Shown piece by piece: positions 25,962 through 36,395 of a DNA stretch of 64,000 nt. The DNA comes from Thysanoteuthis rhombus (taxonomy: Eukaryota; Mollusca; Cephalopoda; Oegopsida; Thysanoteuthidae), in contig OY735207.1 in the NCBI GenBank assembly GCA_963457665.1, positions 43,699,614-43,763,613 of the forward strand, in the 5' to 3' direction. Under the pieces are notes generated by a model. That model made no database searches and had not been told where the DNA came from. It saw nothing but the letters and a program-made list of their open reading frames with translations. The stretch's first letter is position 1. Each line of letters opens with the position of its first letter. The translations under genes and the position numbers were made by a program.

Positions 25962-28900
25962 CAAATCCCTGTGGTAAAGATCAGGCATGATGAGTTTTAA
26001 AACTTGGTATGCCTTTTTAGGTGGTAGGTATATGCAAACAAAAGGCTGATCCCTAGTAGTAGTTGGAGATATGCAACAATCTAACCAAACATGGAAGTTT
26101 TTTGGGGGTTTTTTTTATCTTTCATTTGTATTCAAGGTGCAATGTGTAGGTGATTCCATTTTGTCCATCCATTTTTATTCTGTTTAATTCTAATTGAGCA
26201 ATTTATTATAATCCATTTCCGACTTGCTAGGCTGTCAGAGCTTCACCAGAGCACCATTCATCATACATTTTAGTAACCTGTTCCCTACTCAATCCATTGC
26301 CTCTCACCTGTAACGTTGGCCAAATACTACCAGTTTGGAATCTGTTGTCAGTCTCCTAAACTGGATGCCGACCACGGCTGAAACCCCAGTTTGCCCTGCT
26401 ATTTTACCCATAGCTGAGGGGAGAAGAGATGGATTCATGCTCTTTCAAGGGCATTAGTGAAAAGTGAACACCAGGTGTCACAGATAGAATTTCAGCTTGG
26501 TTTCTGTGCTGTTAACCATTGGGCTACCTGCACCTACATTCATTTGTTTATCACATGACATAGTCAAAGAATAGACTACATGAAAAGCTTATGATCCAAA
26601 GAAATATTACATACATCTTACCGAAATAATAGTAACATTACATGTTCAATCCTCAGCTAGAGCACTAGAATTATCTAAGATTGCCCACATAGATTACAAT
26701 TCCATATCACCTTTGTGTTGGTGATTGTAGTAGATAATGATAGCCCATGGCTTCTTGGGTTAGATAGTTGTGTATCTCCTTTGAGTGCTGCCACAATGAC
26801 AAAAATAAAGATTACGAATAGTTTTATGGAACATCAACTTCTTTATAACCGCCAAGGACAACAATACAACTTTTTTTCTTTTTTTTTTTTCCCCCTTAAT
26901 GAGATCCTTGTAGTTTTTGATTAATTGCTAATATCTCCCAGCCTCAAAATCTTGCATTTTGAATCCTAACTTCACAATGTAGCTCTAATCAAATAATCTG
27001 AAACAATGTACAACAAAATCTTCCAGCTCCCATTTTCCCCACATTTGGTAATGTGTTGTGCTAAGATAACAGACTTTCAGAAAGGCTTGTGTTCAACAAG
27101 AGACTTTTAAGGCTGATTACAATGATGTATGTTGAAGCTAACTGGTAAATATTGATACAATTAGCTTAGTCTTACACAGGACCAGAAAAGTCAGCATCCA
27201 GTAAGGATCAAACTCCCTACAATAACTGTGGTCTGTAAGAATAGCTCATGAATCATTGCTTTAGCAGGCACCCAGTTGGTAATTGAATATCTTATTGAAA
27301 TTTTTCCTGTCACTAGGATTATTTGACAACCAATCAATTATTCACTGTTTTAACAAGGATGAGATGTAGCAGGTCCTTTTTCAAGTGCTGGAGTTCAACA
27401 TACCATAGACAGATATGAATTGTAAATTTTGTCTGATGCTGCAATATACATATACAGAGTGTCGATTAGGTTCTTGAACAGTTAAAATGCTACAGAATTA
27501 CCTTATTCCCAAGCTGTAGCTATCAAGACATATTGACAGTTTAATTTTTCAACAAGATAGAACCCCTTACCACTAATGTTTACTCCTTTCTGAAGGTCTT
27601 TTATTTCCCTGGCAAATGGATTGATGGAAGTCGACCAGTATCTTGATCTTCTCACTCCCCAGATTTGTCTCCCTTAGATTTTTTTCCTTATCTTTTTTTT
27701 ACATTTCTGGTCTTATGTCATACTAAACTAAGCTTAGTAAATTACTATAATTATGCCATATCTTGAATAAAGTTATTTTCATTTCTATTTTCTCAAATAC
27801 TCAGATCTTACCAAGAAGACAAGATAATGATAATCTAAATTTCACAAGGATTATAGGCACTTGGTATATTTGAGGATTTAATTAAGAATTGTAGACAATA
27901 AAACTATTTTGTATTGTAAAATTAAAAAATTTGTCTTTAACATAGGTTGTTGCTGGTTATGGAATAAATATTTGGAACTATTTTTTTAGTAAAGATTGTG
28001 TAAATGTATTCCAGTTTTTGTAGCTGGTAACATTAATTAATTTATTTATGTACCTTAGGAGAATGCAAGGCATGGCCCCAAGATTCAAAGCAATTCTTTG
28101 CAAGCTCCACCAAGGTCATCAAGGGCTCAGCCATTAGGTAACAGTTCTCGTCTTGGGGATAACCTACAGCCTGGAAAGCATATTCGTCGCAGTCTCTCAC
28201 CTACCTATCGCCATCCAGACAGTTTGCACCCTAGATTCTCTCATCACAATCCTCGTCATCGTCGAAGCCTCTCACCCTGTAGTCCTCGGTCAGACAATTT
28301 GATTCCAGAAAGTTGCTCCCATCATCATAATTCCCGACAACGCCGCAGTCTGTCACCTTCCAGTTTTCCTCCAGACAGATCGAACACTCAGCACCCTAAG
28401 TTCAATTCCACTTATTTGTTACCTGTGGCTAATGAAGCTGGCAGGCGAATATCTCCACGAACTTCACCTTGTCGCTCAGGGCATCAACTGACTAGCAAGT
28501 CACCTAGGTCTCTTATGCCAGAAACCACAAGATCAAACTTCAAACCAGCAACTGCAATTTACAAGACCAGTCCTTCAGGACCTGGTCTCTATGAAAAAAT
28601 AGATACCAGCATTGGGGACAACTCTGTTTTTGAGGGCTTCTCAGGATTTCCTAGCCATTTCCAAAGATCTCCGACGGCAAGATCTATTTGTTCCAATAAC
28701 TCAGGAAACCAATATAGTAATTTTGCAGCAACAAGTACCGAACGTATTCCAGAGCCCAGCTCACTGCCATCATGTAGCAACAAGAAAATACCATCACCAA
28801 GCATTGGTCTCCCCAAAGAGAACGCAACTTTTACAAACAAATCCAAAACGCGCCTCTCTCTTGGGCCTCTTCAGGATCCGATCATGTCCAGTACACAGAG

Positions 28901-31900
28901 AAGTTCCGAACTACGCTTCAATGGTTCCTTTGTTTCTCAGAACACTGCCAGCAACCAGTCTTGCGGTCTTCGGAGTCCAACTGGTTCCGTGCAGAGTTTA
29001 CCTGCTTGTTTCCCGTCAAACAAAAATTCTAGTACGAATCCTTGTGCTCCATTAAAATTTGAAACTGCTCAAAGTGACGCTGGTTACAGTTATGTAAGAA
29101 AATTGAGTTTTTCATCATCTGTACAGAGTTTGCCAACGGCCTTAACCCGTCTTGACAAAGCACCCAATCCTGGGACTGGCACTGCTGCTGCTGCTGTTGT
29201 GGAAGAAGCAGGTGGTGCTACTGTCAGTAGGGTGTCATTTGCAGATGTAGGTAAGGAGTTGTCAAACCCTGGGTCACCTTCTACATCTCCTGATGATGGT
29301 AATAGAATCAAAGTCCCAGATACTCCAAACACAGATTGTTTTCGTTCAATGAGCAATGAAGAACGGTGCCAATTTCTTCTACAACAGAAGGCTCTTTTGG
29401 AAGAGGAGCAAAATCGTCTCTTAGCCATTCTAAAGAGGCCAGATTTGGCTCCCACTCTTGGGACCACACCTTCAATTGGTAAGTTATCAACAAGTTTATT
29501 TTTTTGTTTACTAGCATCTAATTGTACTGTGCACTGGTCTTTTCTGTTGGGAGTGGTATTCTCTCTTGAAAATTAGTAAAGATAACATCTGCTGCAGAGA
29601 TTTTAGTGTATGTAGTATTTTAATCATTGCATAAGACACTGAATAGCAAAGATATACCAGTCTTTTTCCTGAGAAACATTCCCCTGTTGATAATTAGTGA
29701 GGATAATCAACTTTTAAGAGTGCAGCTGCTCTTTTTCTTCCATTTTGCTTATTCATCTTTTAGCAACAGACTCCCTGGGTTACTTCTATCTTTCTATTTT
29801 CCGGGCATGATTTGTTTCAAATAGAACTGTACCTCGATACAGAGAAAGCTGTCAGTTAGAATCACAGATAATGTTATCAAAATCAATTGGTTCCAAACAC
29901 TTTACTTAAGATGAATTTTTAAAAAATTAAAATCATATCATATATTTATTTCATTTCATTTCTTTATCTAACTTTTTTTTTTTTTTTTCTTAATGAAATA
30001 AATGTTTGTATTGTGGATGTCAAGTGATCCAACAGAATGTAGATGAAAATGACAATTGGAAGGTGGAGAGAAAAACTCAAGAGATAGGTGTTATTTCTCA
30101 AAATGATGACGTAAATTTTTATATCCTTTGCTCAATGTTATCAGCCGGCTATTGTTATTTAAAAGACCTTGTCTCAAGCTGATCATGATAAGCAACTTCC
30201 TATCTGTAATACTTTTGAACAAGATAAAAAAAGCACTAAAAGACTGTTAGGATTGACTTCTTTATTGCACATAAATGATAAATGACAGCCAAATGTTGAA
30301 ATATTTTGGTGAAATAATAAAACAGGCAACATTTTGAGACAGTATAAAGTATCAACTGCCAAGGTCTATTGAAAACATTCCTAAAGTCACATACATACAT
30401 ACATACATACATGTGCTTAGTTCGAAACTAGTCTTGTCTATGCTTTTAGAGGATAGAAAGCATATAGATTAAATGAAAATATTACTTTAATTTTCTACTG
30501 TACACCTTGCTGGGATTTAATTTCTCCAAAAATGATCATAACCAGAATTTGGCTTGCTAATTCACTTTTCTAGATTATTATCAGCTGAATCAGTTTGCAT
30601 ATCCAGAGTTGAAGGTAAGACAAGGTAGTTGTCATTATTTTTATTGTCTTCCATATCCAATAGGCAGAGTATGGCTGGAAGAATCTCATTCTGAATGCAT
30701 AGTGACTGATATTTTTACTCCTGAGTGATAGCCAGGTATGGGGAGTTTTTGAGAAGTCCTGCTTTCAAGGAGTTCAACAATTAAAACAGTCTGATAAAGC
30801 CTGTGGGTTGGACTGACACTGAGCCACTGATTTTCAAATGGAAGGAATTTCGTGAGGAAGAATTTTAGCCTGTGGATTTTCAGTCGGGAAGAATGTATAA
30901 TGGTAAGAAAATTACTAAATGACAACTCAAAATAGGAGAGGAATTGAGGAAATCTGGGATGGCCAGGGGAGAAAGGTGATCATGACTTAGCAAACCACTG
31001 CTCTAAACTATAGTCTATTTGAATCGTAGTATTTTGTAATTGTCCTTTTATTCAAAGCTAGTTAATCTTAAAGTGGATGGCTAATATGATCATGTCATAG
31101 ATTTTGTACCAAGTGACAAAAGAACTATCTTGTTTTCTATAAGTATTTGTTAGCTTGGACTTGCTTATGAGGAGCATTCAGTGAAGATAGAATTCATTAA
31201 TAGTGATTTGTGAGAACAATTTGTTAACCACTGAACTAATGTAAGTGTTCTTTTATCTTAGTTTTGTTTTGTTTTTTTGTTTTTTTTTTCTATTAGATGA
31301 AAAATTCAATCATTATTCTTGGCTTTTTTCATCACTACTCAGGCTGTCATTCTGGGTCCAGAAACAAACAGCATGGATAAGAAACAGAGAATAAGCTCTA
31401 TAGTTAGTCCTGCCTCGAACTTCTTTATTTTCAATCTGAAACTGTTTACTAATGGCTTTCAAGTGATGGTCTAGGTTGTTGTGATGAAAAGCAGCAGAAA
31501 TTAAGATAAAAGAAATACTAGTCAAAATAAATAATGGTAAATCTTCTTGGTTTGCTCTATTTGTAGATACAAAAAAAAAAAAAAATGATCATTCATGCTA
31601 TGTGATCTTTTTGTTTATAGGTTTCCCCAATCAGGGATTTGAAGGAGGCACAGGTTATCCACTGGTAGAATCCAGACCCAACATTGTCCAAGGACTGGGA
31701 GGAGCTTTGTTGATTACAAATAATTTACCTTTTAATTGTTTTGACCAACCAAAGAGTGAACCAATCCTCAGAACGAATAAAACTGACTCCCAAACTCCAC
31801 CACTCCTACACAGGTAAGGAAATAAGTTTCACTGCCATAATCAGTGCAAATAAGATTATGGATTTTCTAAAGTGATTTTTGTTATGAATTACATGGTACT

Positions 31901-32591
31901 TTATATATACTCCTAATGTTGAAGGCTGTTAACCTGTTCTCAGACTATAAAAAGATCTCTGATATTCAATGTAGACTGAAGGAATAAGTATAAAGAGGCA
32001 TGCTTGAGCAATTTCATTATTAAGCCAGGCATAGAAATAAATCCCCATCCAATGTTTAAGCAGAGAGATTCATAAAGTTTTAGCTCTTAAATTGTATTGC
32101 TAAAGTGTCCTACTGAACTTTAGCCAGATGGATAAAGGGACTGGTTCCCCATTAGTTCAACTCATTTCCTGGAGTCCTGAGTTCATTCCCTTAGCTTTGC
32201 AAAAAAGCACAATGCTGGAGCAGTGCTTTGCCATAATAAGGATAGATAATGAAAGGAGGGGTTGCAAGTTCAAATCCCTAGGAATGATACAAGACATGAC
32301 CTTTTTAAAAAGCTAGTAGTGAGAACAGTATACTCTCTTGGATGAAATGAAAAGGTTCTATTTAAAATTCTCTGGTGATTGTAGGATGCTGCGTAAGCTT
32401 GGGGAAGACCTGAGAGTATACTAGCTGAAATGATATAAAGACAATAAAAATGAGAATCCTTGAATATTATTGGTGTCTTACTTTACATAGGAATTTTAAT
32501 TTTGATTTTGTTACCATAATGTGTAGTTTTTAAATTATTTACTTTTTAGCCTTTTACACCTAATGATATTGCTTCTTCTTTTTTTTTTTCT

Positions 32592-32623
<32 letters not shown>

Positions 32624-34859
32624 TTTTTCTTTTCCAAAGAGATTGTAATGAATTTATTTTTTCTGAAATGTTATTAAGTGGATTGCACAATATAAATTTT
32701 CATTTAAGATTTTCTTTATTTCTAGTTCCAATGAAGTTGAAAAAGATTTTCCAACTGTAGATGATGATTGTTGTAGTGTACGATCCAACTGCAGTTTCTC
32801 TTCCAAGTAAGTCCTTTAGTATTAGAATTACTTTTGCAATTTAATCAAATGCTATCCATTTGTATTCTAAAATTCAAGCATACTATCCCATGTACATTCC
32901 TCAACAGGGGGAAATGAGGAATAAAATAAACTCAATGAGTTATGATCGATTAAAAATATTATTGGATTTATCCGTGTTGTTCACTTATGGATAGAAATTT
33001 GTATGTATTTGCAACCTAGAGACTAATACAGTATCTATTTACTGTCTGAAAATACTTGATAACTAGATACCTGTACATAAAATGCTGCAATATTATCTTA
33101 TACCTGTTATTTCTCTTATAGACATCAATGTAAAGATAGCTGAACAACTACGAGGTGTGTCTGGAAAGCGTAATTATTTAGTATTGATAAAAAAAAATAA
33201 CCTGGCAATGACACCTTGGTCAACTTCAAAATACCCCCCTTGGGACCTCACTTATCCCATTCCGAGTCCTCTTTTGGGATCACCATCAGCAGCTTGTGTC
33301 CTCTTTGAAGTCTGAGATCTCTTTGGGAAAAGTCAGAAGTCACTAGAAGCCAAATCTGGATTGTATAGAGAGGTAACAGACCTAGGTAATGCAATGTTTT
33401 ACCAAAACACTCTGCAGGAGACATGAAGAATGACTTGTTCGGCTATTGCGAATGTGATGGTCACGCAGTATGCAAGCTGATTCAATGGCATCTCTCTGCC
33501 AACTGAGTAACTGCACAGGAGAGTGTCTATTCATGCATGTGCAATAAGGTCCCATCTGATTGATTGCCAAGTTCACTGGATATTCGAAATGGGTGGCTAC
33601 TTTCTGGACAGACCACATGTACGTGTACATATATTTTAGTTTTGACCAGACTGGTGCAGATGTGGTCACATAGCCAATTGGGGTTTTGCTCTATGAGGCC
33701 TGGTACTATTCTGAGTAAGTCAAGTCCAAGGGGATCAGGATTCATCCCGACCATATGACCGCATGTACTGTAAACAAGAGATTTGGGAAATACCTGAAAC
33801 AATCTAGGTTTTGGTTTTTGTTGATTTTTTTTTTTTTTTTTTTTCTTTTTTTCCTTCTGAGTGAATGTAAGTAAAAAAAATTTCTGGTTATTTTGATCTG
33901 AATGTGCACCAGTAATAAGATTGTAGTTCAATTGTTATTTGAATGTATGTACCTTTCTATCTTTCTACTTTGTAATGAAATTGACATAAATAATTAGATG
34001 ATAAACCTGATTTCTAGTTTTCTGAAGGATGGTTTGTATACAGAGCTGATTAGGTTTTTGGAAATATCAATTCAATTTTAGCCTCAAATCTGACAAAATT
34101 TGGATTATTTTTTTTACTTCAGATTGGTTCAAATTTTTATCAGACTCACAAGGCTAAAATGTCCCAAATCAAGTATATCTGGCAACCTTATGGGCCAGTT
34201 TTTTCCATTCGTGCACAAAATGACATGGCACTGCTTCATGCCTTGCTCCCCACTCTTTATTTTCACTCAGGGTGGAGGCAGTGTTTTACTAATTTGCTCC
34301 CCTTATGACCTGTGGATTTATTATGCTTTCTTACGTTATCACTTGCAATGGCTTCTAAATGAAGAGGTGGTACTGGTGTTACCAAGAATTGTTTGGTGTT
34401 ACCAGTGAATTAGTCTTACTTTCACTTATTTACTATCATTTTATGTTCTCTTACTATGTTAATCATGTCTCTGTACTGTGTCATTTGTGCATGTTGTTTT
34501 TACTATTTTGTTACATTAACAAACGCTTTCTCCCATGCTATTAGTCCATTAGTAAGAGGGTCTATAGTAACACTTTTTTATGTTTAGTCTATGAGTCACT
34601 ACTATTATTTTATTTTTCAAGTTATACATTTTTTTTTTCAATTTATTCCAGGCAGTCTTCAATGTCTCTAATTGACTTGATTGATTCAATTGAGCTGAAG
34701 CCCGAAGAAGACAATGACCTGAATCCAGAGCATTACGTGTCTCAGAATCCATTGAGGGTGAAAAAACCTTCTAGACAGAATATAAATGCTACTTACTCCC
34801 AGAAACAAGAATTGAATTTTGAAAACCAAGTTTTGCAGGACATTTTCTTTTTAAACTAA
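12546..34859 (+). CDS. KIAA1328: Hinderin (KIAA1328) homologue, complete ten-exon gene
   Basis: Ten exons at 12546-12669, 18437-18478, 19536-19663, 21270-21418, 22756-22871, 24736-24863, 28059-29478, 31621-31813, 32726-32806 and 34652-34859 join in phase to 2,589 nt, 862 residues plus TAA. Every internal border is AG/GT. Similarity to vertebrate hinderin, recalled rather than searched, is clear in IFWRNED (human AFWSRD), YIPGVD (YVPGIS), KDLCHEDKLRVANLIQEL at residues 129-146, the coiled coil to about 215 with CQHLLNLYQ, and a C-terminal helix near 661-687 (EERCQFLLQQKALLEEEQ). Human hinderin, reported to bind SMC3 and to hinder SMC1-SMC3 pairing, is 577 residues; this protein is longer because exon 7 encodes a Ser/Pro-rich segment. 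The start is the first in-frame ATG (ATGGCGTC) before the IFWRNED block. The exact function here is inferred. Antisense to its possible upstream first intron lies the CARD exon. Confidence 0.9.
14120..15240 (-). mobile_element. Mariner transposase relic
   Basis: On the minus strand, fragments in several frames resemble mariner transposase: CVQWLNSDVACKHFLEKKS, YYNFDSGMSINADAHCQQLN (the loop before the second catalytic Asp), then TDFYFFKLPDL and FRCTVDTKNLFKEILESRTP. The order matches a mariner protein from middle to C-terminus. Frames change several times and a 33-base A/T run (plus-strand T at 14948-14980) interrupts it, so it is an old dead copy in hinderin intron 1. Ends are approximate. 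Confidence 0.75.
14948..14980. repeat. Poly-T run, 33 bases
   Basis: Pure T on the plus strand inside the mariner relic. It is the longest of a set of T runs of 18 or more at about 18.73, 23.63, 25.93, 29.97, 32.58-32.63, 33.83, 35.17, 36.55 and 36.81 kb; no A run on the plus strand reaches that length. Confidence 0.9.
15910..16320 (-). mobile_element. LINE reverse-transcriptase C-terminal fragment
   Basis: Minus-strand reading gives ADITVPIDHKMEIIEKK, KYQRLAYGQKQL and RPDALGTISKMVEVRLEEME, which follow the LINE run 'vDiavPgD.ri..KE.EKi.KYqdL..Ei.rlW...vPvViGaLG.i'. Broken by stops. Located in hinderin intron 1, antisense to the gene. Confidence 0.65.
17269..17548. repeat. Long foldback element with tRNA-like hairpin at its apex
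   Basis: Two arms of about 125 bp are reverse complements of each other with scattered mismatches, for example TTTGAAATGATCTCC at 17309 against GGAGATCATTTCAAA at 17490, and GTATCATTTGGCC against GGCCAAATGATAC. The loop reads GGGGCTACAGGTTCGATTCC then TGGAGCAGCCCC, a B-box-containing T-arm stacked on an acceptor-like stem. No ORF. It lies in hinderin intron 1. Confidence 0.85.
17752..18135 (+). mobile_element. tRNA-derived SINE, family A, sense copy
   Basis: Plus-strand CTGATGCCCTTGGGAAAGGT then ATGAATGCACTTCTTCC is the family core, preceded by AGTTCAAATTTTGACTGAGA (B box region) and followed by a tail with GTCGCCATAGCTGGTTCC. It follows 200 bp after the foldback element. Confidence 0.62.
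18437..18478 (+). CDS. KIAA1328: Hinderin exon 2, YIPG micro-exon
   Basis: A 42-nt exon between TTGTAG and GGTAAGTTT, phase 1 to phase 1. It encodes SKGSRPGADAYIPG, matching the conserved YVPG motif of vertebrate hinderins. It is recognisable only because both phases and the motif fit; its pyrimidine tract is weak. Confidence 0.75.
18825..19196 (-). mobile_element. LINE 3' end (RTE-like), copy 1
   Basis: Minus strand encodes MQRAHEKIMLNIIQRDHKTA, IREKTGIRDIIGTI and KLKWQWAGHVARMADNRWTS, the standard 'aqRamER.mLgi..rDr.rn..IR..t...Di...i..lKWqWaGHvaR..d.RWt' end of a LINE reverse transcriptase. It shares GTGAGTCGTGATGTCC and GTTGTCTGCCATTCTTGCAA with the copy at 63.2-63.5 kb. Confidence 0.78.
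19536..19663 (+). CDS. KIAA1328: Hinderin exon 3
   Basis: Acceptor CATTGCCAG after a T/C-rich tract, donor GTAAGCG. It enters in phase 1 and leaves in phase 0. It encodes a Lys/Ser/Pro-rich stretch starting VDPSNSKKSKNLKWQPYK, likely disordered. Confidence 0.8.
19830..19945. repeat. Dispersed repeat with TTTGATYCTAGGCAGA motif, copy 1
   Basis: GACGCTTTGATTCTAGGCAG then AGTGCACAGAA, CCGATCCATGT and CCTGTCATTTTGATGGGCTC correspond to elements at 53.7-53.82 kb. Class unknown. In hinderin intron 3. Confidence 0.5.
20740..21005. repeat. Dispersed repeat of unknown class, copy 1
   Basis: GTACCATAATAGCAAAGTAA, ATACTGAAGAAAATTATAT, AGATATTGGGGAATGA, GAGTGACACAAAATAA and TTAGTGTTTAAAGCTGTAAA recur in order at 44.65-44.87 kb. 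No ORF or terminal structure seen. Confidence 0.6.
21270..21418 (+). CDS. KIAA1328: Hinderin exon 4, conserved core
   Basis: Acceptor TTTGTAG, donor GTAAGTTG, phase 0 to 2. It carries the best-conserved hinderin block, KDLCHEDKLRVANLIQEL, close to mammalian KDLCLEDKRRIANLIKEL. This begins the coiled coil. Confidence 0.9.
21446..21779. mobile_element. hAT-like MITE
   Basis: Left end CAATGGTTCCCAACCTTTTC is typical of hAT ends (CAGTGGTTCCCAACC). The right end GTGAACCATTG is its partial inverse. Flanking octamers GTCCATAG and GTATATAG match at six of eight bases, as expected of an aged 8-bp target duplication. 334 bp, no ORF, hinderin intron 4. Confidence 0.6.
21790..21930 (+). mobile_element. 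tRNA-derived SINE, family A, partial
   Basis: Carries CAGTTCAAATTCTAGCTGAG (B box region) and CTAATGCCCTTGAGAAAGGC then ATGAATTCCCTCTTCC. Only the head and core are seen; it directly adjoins the hAT-like MITE. Confidence 0.6.
22756..22871 (+). CDS. KIAA1328: Hinderin exon 5, coiled coil
   Basis: Acceptor TGTACAG, donor GTAAGAG, phase 2 to 1. It encodes a charged heptad-like helix (GEEREKAMKKLNYERED...) that matches the [22 protein letters not shown] region of human hinderin in spacing and character. Confidence 0.88.
23771..24600 (-). mobile_element. Tc1-like transposon relic
   Basis: On the minus strand the pieces RSEWRLSSQQRSTMAQIADI (paired-like DNA-binding start), SSVMVWAT and PNSPDLNFIEH then WDVL appear in the order of a Tc1 transposase. 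The end with GATGAGCCAAAAGATTATGA is a terminal sequence that I recall as common in animal Tc1-like repeats. Several stops and frame changes; the other end is not clear. Located in hinderin intron 5. Confidence 0.72.
24736..24863 (+). CDS. KIAA1328: Hinderin exon 6, end of coiled coil
   Basis: Acceptor TTCTCCAG, donor GTAAGAG, phase 1 to 0. CQHLLNLYQHILIEQQQ corresponds to CQELLSLYQKYLSEQQ in the human protein. It follows directly after a Tc1-like relic (about 23.77-24.6 kb) in intron 5. Confidence 0.88.
26225..26540 (-). mobile_element. tRNA-derived SINE, family A
   Basis: On the minus strand GTGCAGGTAGCCCAATGGTT (A box), then the family core CACTAATGCCCTTGAAAGAG, CATGAATCCATCT, and CTATGGGTAAAATAGCAGGG, which recur at 17.75, 21.79, 36.06, 38.47, 51.03 and 52.92 kb. 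In hinderin intron 6. Confidence 0.7.
27050..27290 (-). mobile_element. tRNA-derived SINE, family D
   Basis: Minus strand: GGGAGTTTGATCCTTACTGG is the B box. The left end, AACAGACTTTCAGAAAGGCT then TGTGTTCAACAAGAGACTTT, recurs at 46.67 kb. In hinderin intron 6. Confidence 0.55.
27455..27715 (+). mobile_element. Mariner/IS630-type transposase fragment
   Basis: Plus-strand reading gives IFQQDRTPYH then FPWQMD/FPGKWID, and SHSPDLSPLDFFL, matching the known mariner-superfamily run 'fQQDgAPpH...FP.rWIGR.gPi.WPpRSPDLtPLDFFLWG'. Only this third of a transposase is seen. It lies in hinderin intron 6. Confidence 0.65.
28059..29478 (+). CDS. KIAA1328: Hinderin exon 7, 1.42-kb Ser/Pro/Arg-rich exon
   Basis: One uninterrupted frame of 1,420 nt between ACCTTAG and GTAAGTTATC, phase 0 to 1, residues 230-702. 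It holds three RRSLSP motifs at residues 272, 297 and 324 in His/Arg/Ser-rich imperfect repeats of 25-27 residues, then a long Ser/Thr/Pro/Asn-rich segment, an Ala run coded by GCT repeats, and a final helix (residues 661-687) that matches the C-terminal helix of vertebrate hinderin. The proline-directed Ser sites suggest phosphorylation, which is inference. An open frame this long in AT-rich DNA is strong evidence of selection. Confidence 0.92.
30390..30413. repeat. (ATAC)n microsatellite
   Basis: About six ACAT units in hinderin intron 7. Confidence 0.9.
31621..31813 (+). CDS. KIAA1328: Hinderin exon 8
   Basis: Acceptor TTTATAG, donor GTAAGG, phase 1 to 2. It encodes GFPNQGFEGGTGYPLVES and a Pro/Asn-rich run. 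No domain is recognised. Inclusion rests on phase agreement on both sides and an open frame. Confidence 0.8.
32726..32806 (+). CDS. KIAA1328: Hinderin exon 9
   Basis: An 81-nt exon, acceptor TTTCTAG, donor GTAAGTCC, phase 2 to 2. It encodes a short acidic, Cys/Ser-containing segment (NEVEKDFPTVDDDCCSVR). Supported by phase and canonical splice sites only. Confidence 0.75.
33145..33615 (-). mobile_element. Mariner-like fragment, copy 2
   Basis: Shares with the copy at 3.9-4.4 kb the end GGTGTGTCTGGAAAGCGTAA, the segment CCTTGGGACCT, GCCAAATCTGGA, TTCATGCATGTGCAATAAGG and GATTGCCAAGTT in the same order. No intact frame. It sits in hinderin intron 9. Confidence 0.65.
34652..34859 (+). CDS. KIAA1328: Hinderin exon 10, C-terminus and stop
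   Basis: Acceptor TTATTCCAG, phase 2, open to TAA at 34857-34859. It encodes SMSLIDLIDSIELKPEEDND and a basic tail ending in a hydrophobic IFFLN. The stop is followed by a T-rich 3' region leading to a poly(A) signal 1 kb downstream. Confidence 0.82.
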
Positions 34860-35857
34860 TCATCACTTTTTTAAAATCATGTTTCCTAGAGAAAGAAAGA
34901 AAAAAATCTAAGTAATACATTGTGAAATGTTGACTTTTTTTTATTTATATCTTTTCTTTTTTTTTTTTTTTTTTTCCCCTTTTTTTTTTCTCTTAATTTT
35001 TTTTCAACCTCTCCTCTTTTCTTTCTTGGAGGGTTCTTCTTTTTCATTGACTGATTTAGATTTTTTGTTTTTGGTTGTTTTTTTTCCATTAGGGTATGAA
35101 CTAACACAAAAAATTTCTCCCCTTTTCTTTCTTTAATTGTAGGTGATGTTAGGTACTAATTTAACTTTCATTTTTTTTTTTTTTTTTTTTTCTTTCCCCC
35201 TAGCTAAGTATCGGATAAGTTAAAGAATAAGATTGATATCATAATTTCATTTGAAAACTCTTTTGAATTGAATTGAAAATTCGTTGTCATTTCGGTTTTT
35301 AACTTTCTTTTTATGCTACTCCAGCTTAATGATAAAAAGGAAAATTCTTACTTTGGGCACTCTAAAAATAATTTGAAAATATTTGTATTGATTATATAAG
35401 AGAGTGAAACAAGAGGAGTTAAAAAAAAAAAAATCTCTTTTTAGCAATATTAGTTTTGAATTGTGATATAACAAGATATCTAGTCAACTTCCATTTTTAA
35501 AATATAACCCTTTTTTATTCACTTAAATGGAATTTAATAAGGAGTCTCCAACTGAATCTGAACTGTTCAAATGATTCATCACTGATTTTATTATTTTAAC
35601 TTAGATAATGTAAATATTTTCAACCGAATTTTAGTGACCCTTATTTCATCCATTCATCTAAATAGTCTCTGCTTAATTTTTAAGATAACTGGGAAAATAT
35701 CTCTTTTCTTCATTCTCTCTCAAGTACTATTTCAGAGTATTACTACTCGCTTTTGTTTACCACCCTGGAAATGGATTTGTAATTTATTGTAAAATTGTTA
35801 TACCGCTGACATTTCTTTAGTCTCTGGACCAATTAGACTGTTATGTGAAATTTTGTA

Positions 35858-35863
35858 AATAAA
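35858..35863 (+). promoter_or_regulatory. Likely poly(A) signal of the hinderin gene
   Basis: AATAAA follows about 1 kb of non-coding T-rich sequence after the hinderin stop, and is followed by a T-rich stretch. It is the first well-placed canonical hexamer after the stop. Inferred, no transcript evidence. Confidence 0.5.
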
Positions 35864-36059
35864 ATTTTTTTTTTATATTTTCAAACTGTTTTATTCATTT
35901 ATTGATATTTTTTAATAAAATTTGCAAAAGTTTATAGTTTTGTAAATGAAATTATCAGAATAAGTGATATTTTAAAAGGCCTCCTTCTCAGGAGACAATG
36001 GAATGACACTGAAGTGACTTCTCCTCGGTGCAAACAGGAAGTGGAATGTATAAAGATAC

Positions 36060-36395
36060 TAGGGTGTCAGCCAACAGAATCCCTCCGTGGCCACTATGAT
36101 ATAGTTCGAATGAAAGCGGAGGAATACAATTGCCATCAGCTTGGCTACTGGAACTGCCTAGGGAAGTCAAATTGACATCCAGCCACTGTAACGGAGCTCC
36201 ACTCTGTTTTTTGAAATGGAATTATCCATTCCTAACCATAGCTAGAGTGTTTGATCTGCCCTGCTATTTACCCTTAGCTGGGGAGAAAAAAAGATGGATT
36301 CAAGTGAACACAAGCTGTCTCCGCTTGAGTTTGAACCTGGTTCATCGATTCCATTCACCATAATGTTGATCATTGAGCCACCCACACCTCCACCT
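36060..36395 (-). mobile_element. tRNA-derived SINE, family A
   Basis: Minus-strand head GGTGGCTCAATGATCAACAT (A box) and GAACCAGGTTCAAACTC (B box) are well kept. The body carries CCAGCTAAGGGTAAATAGCA and GGGCAG. It lies just after the hinderin poly(A) region. Confidence 0.72.

Noticed and set aside
28589-29517. Other frames across hinderin exon 7
   Set aside because: They overlap the 1.42-kb in-phase coding exon and are shadows of it.
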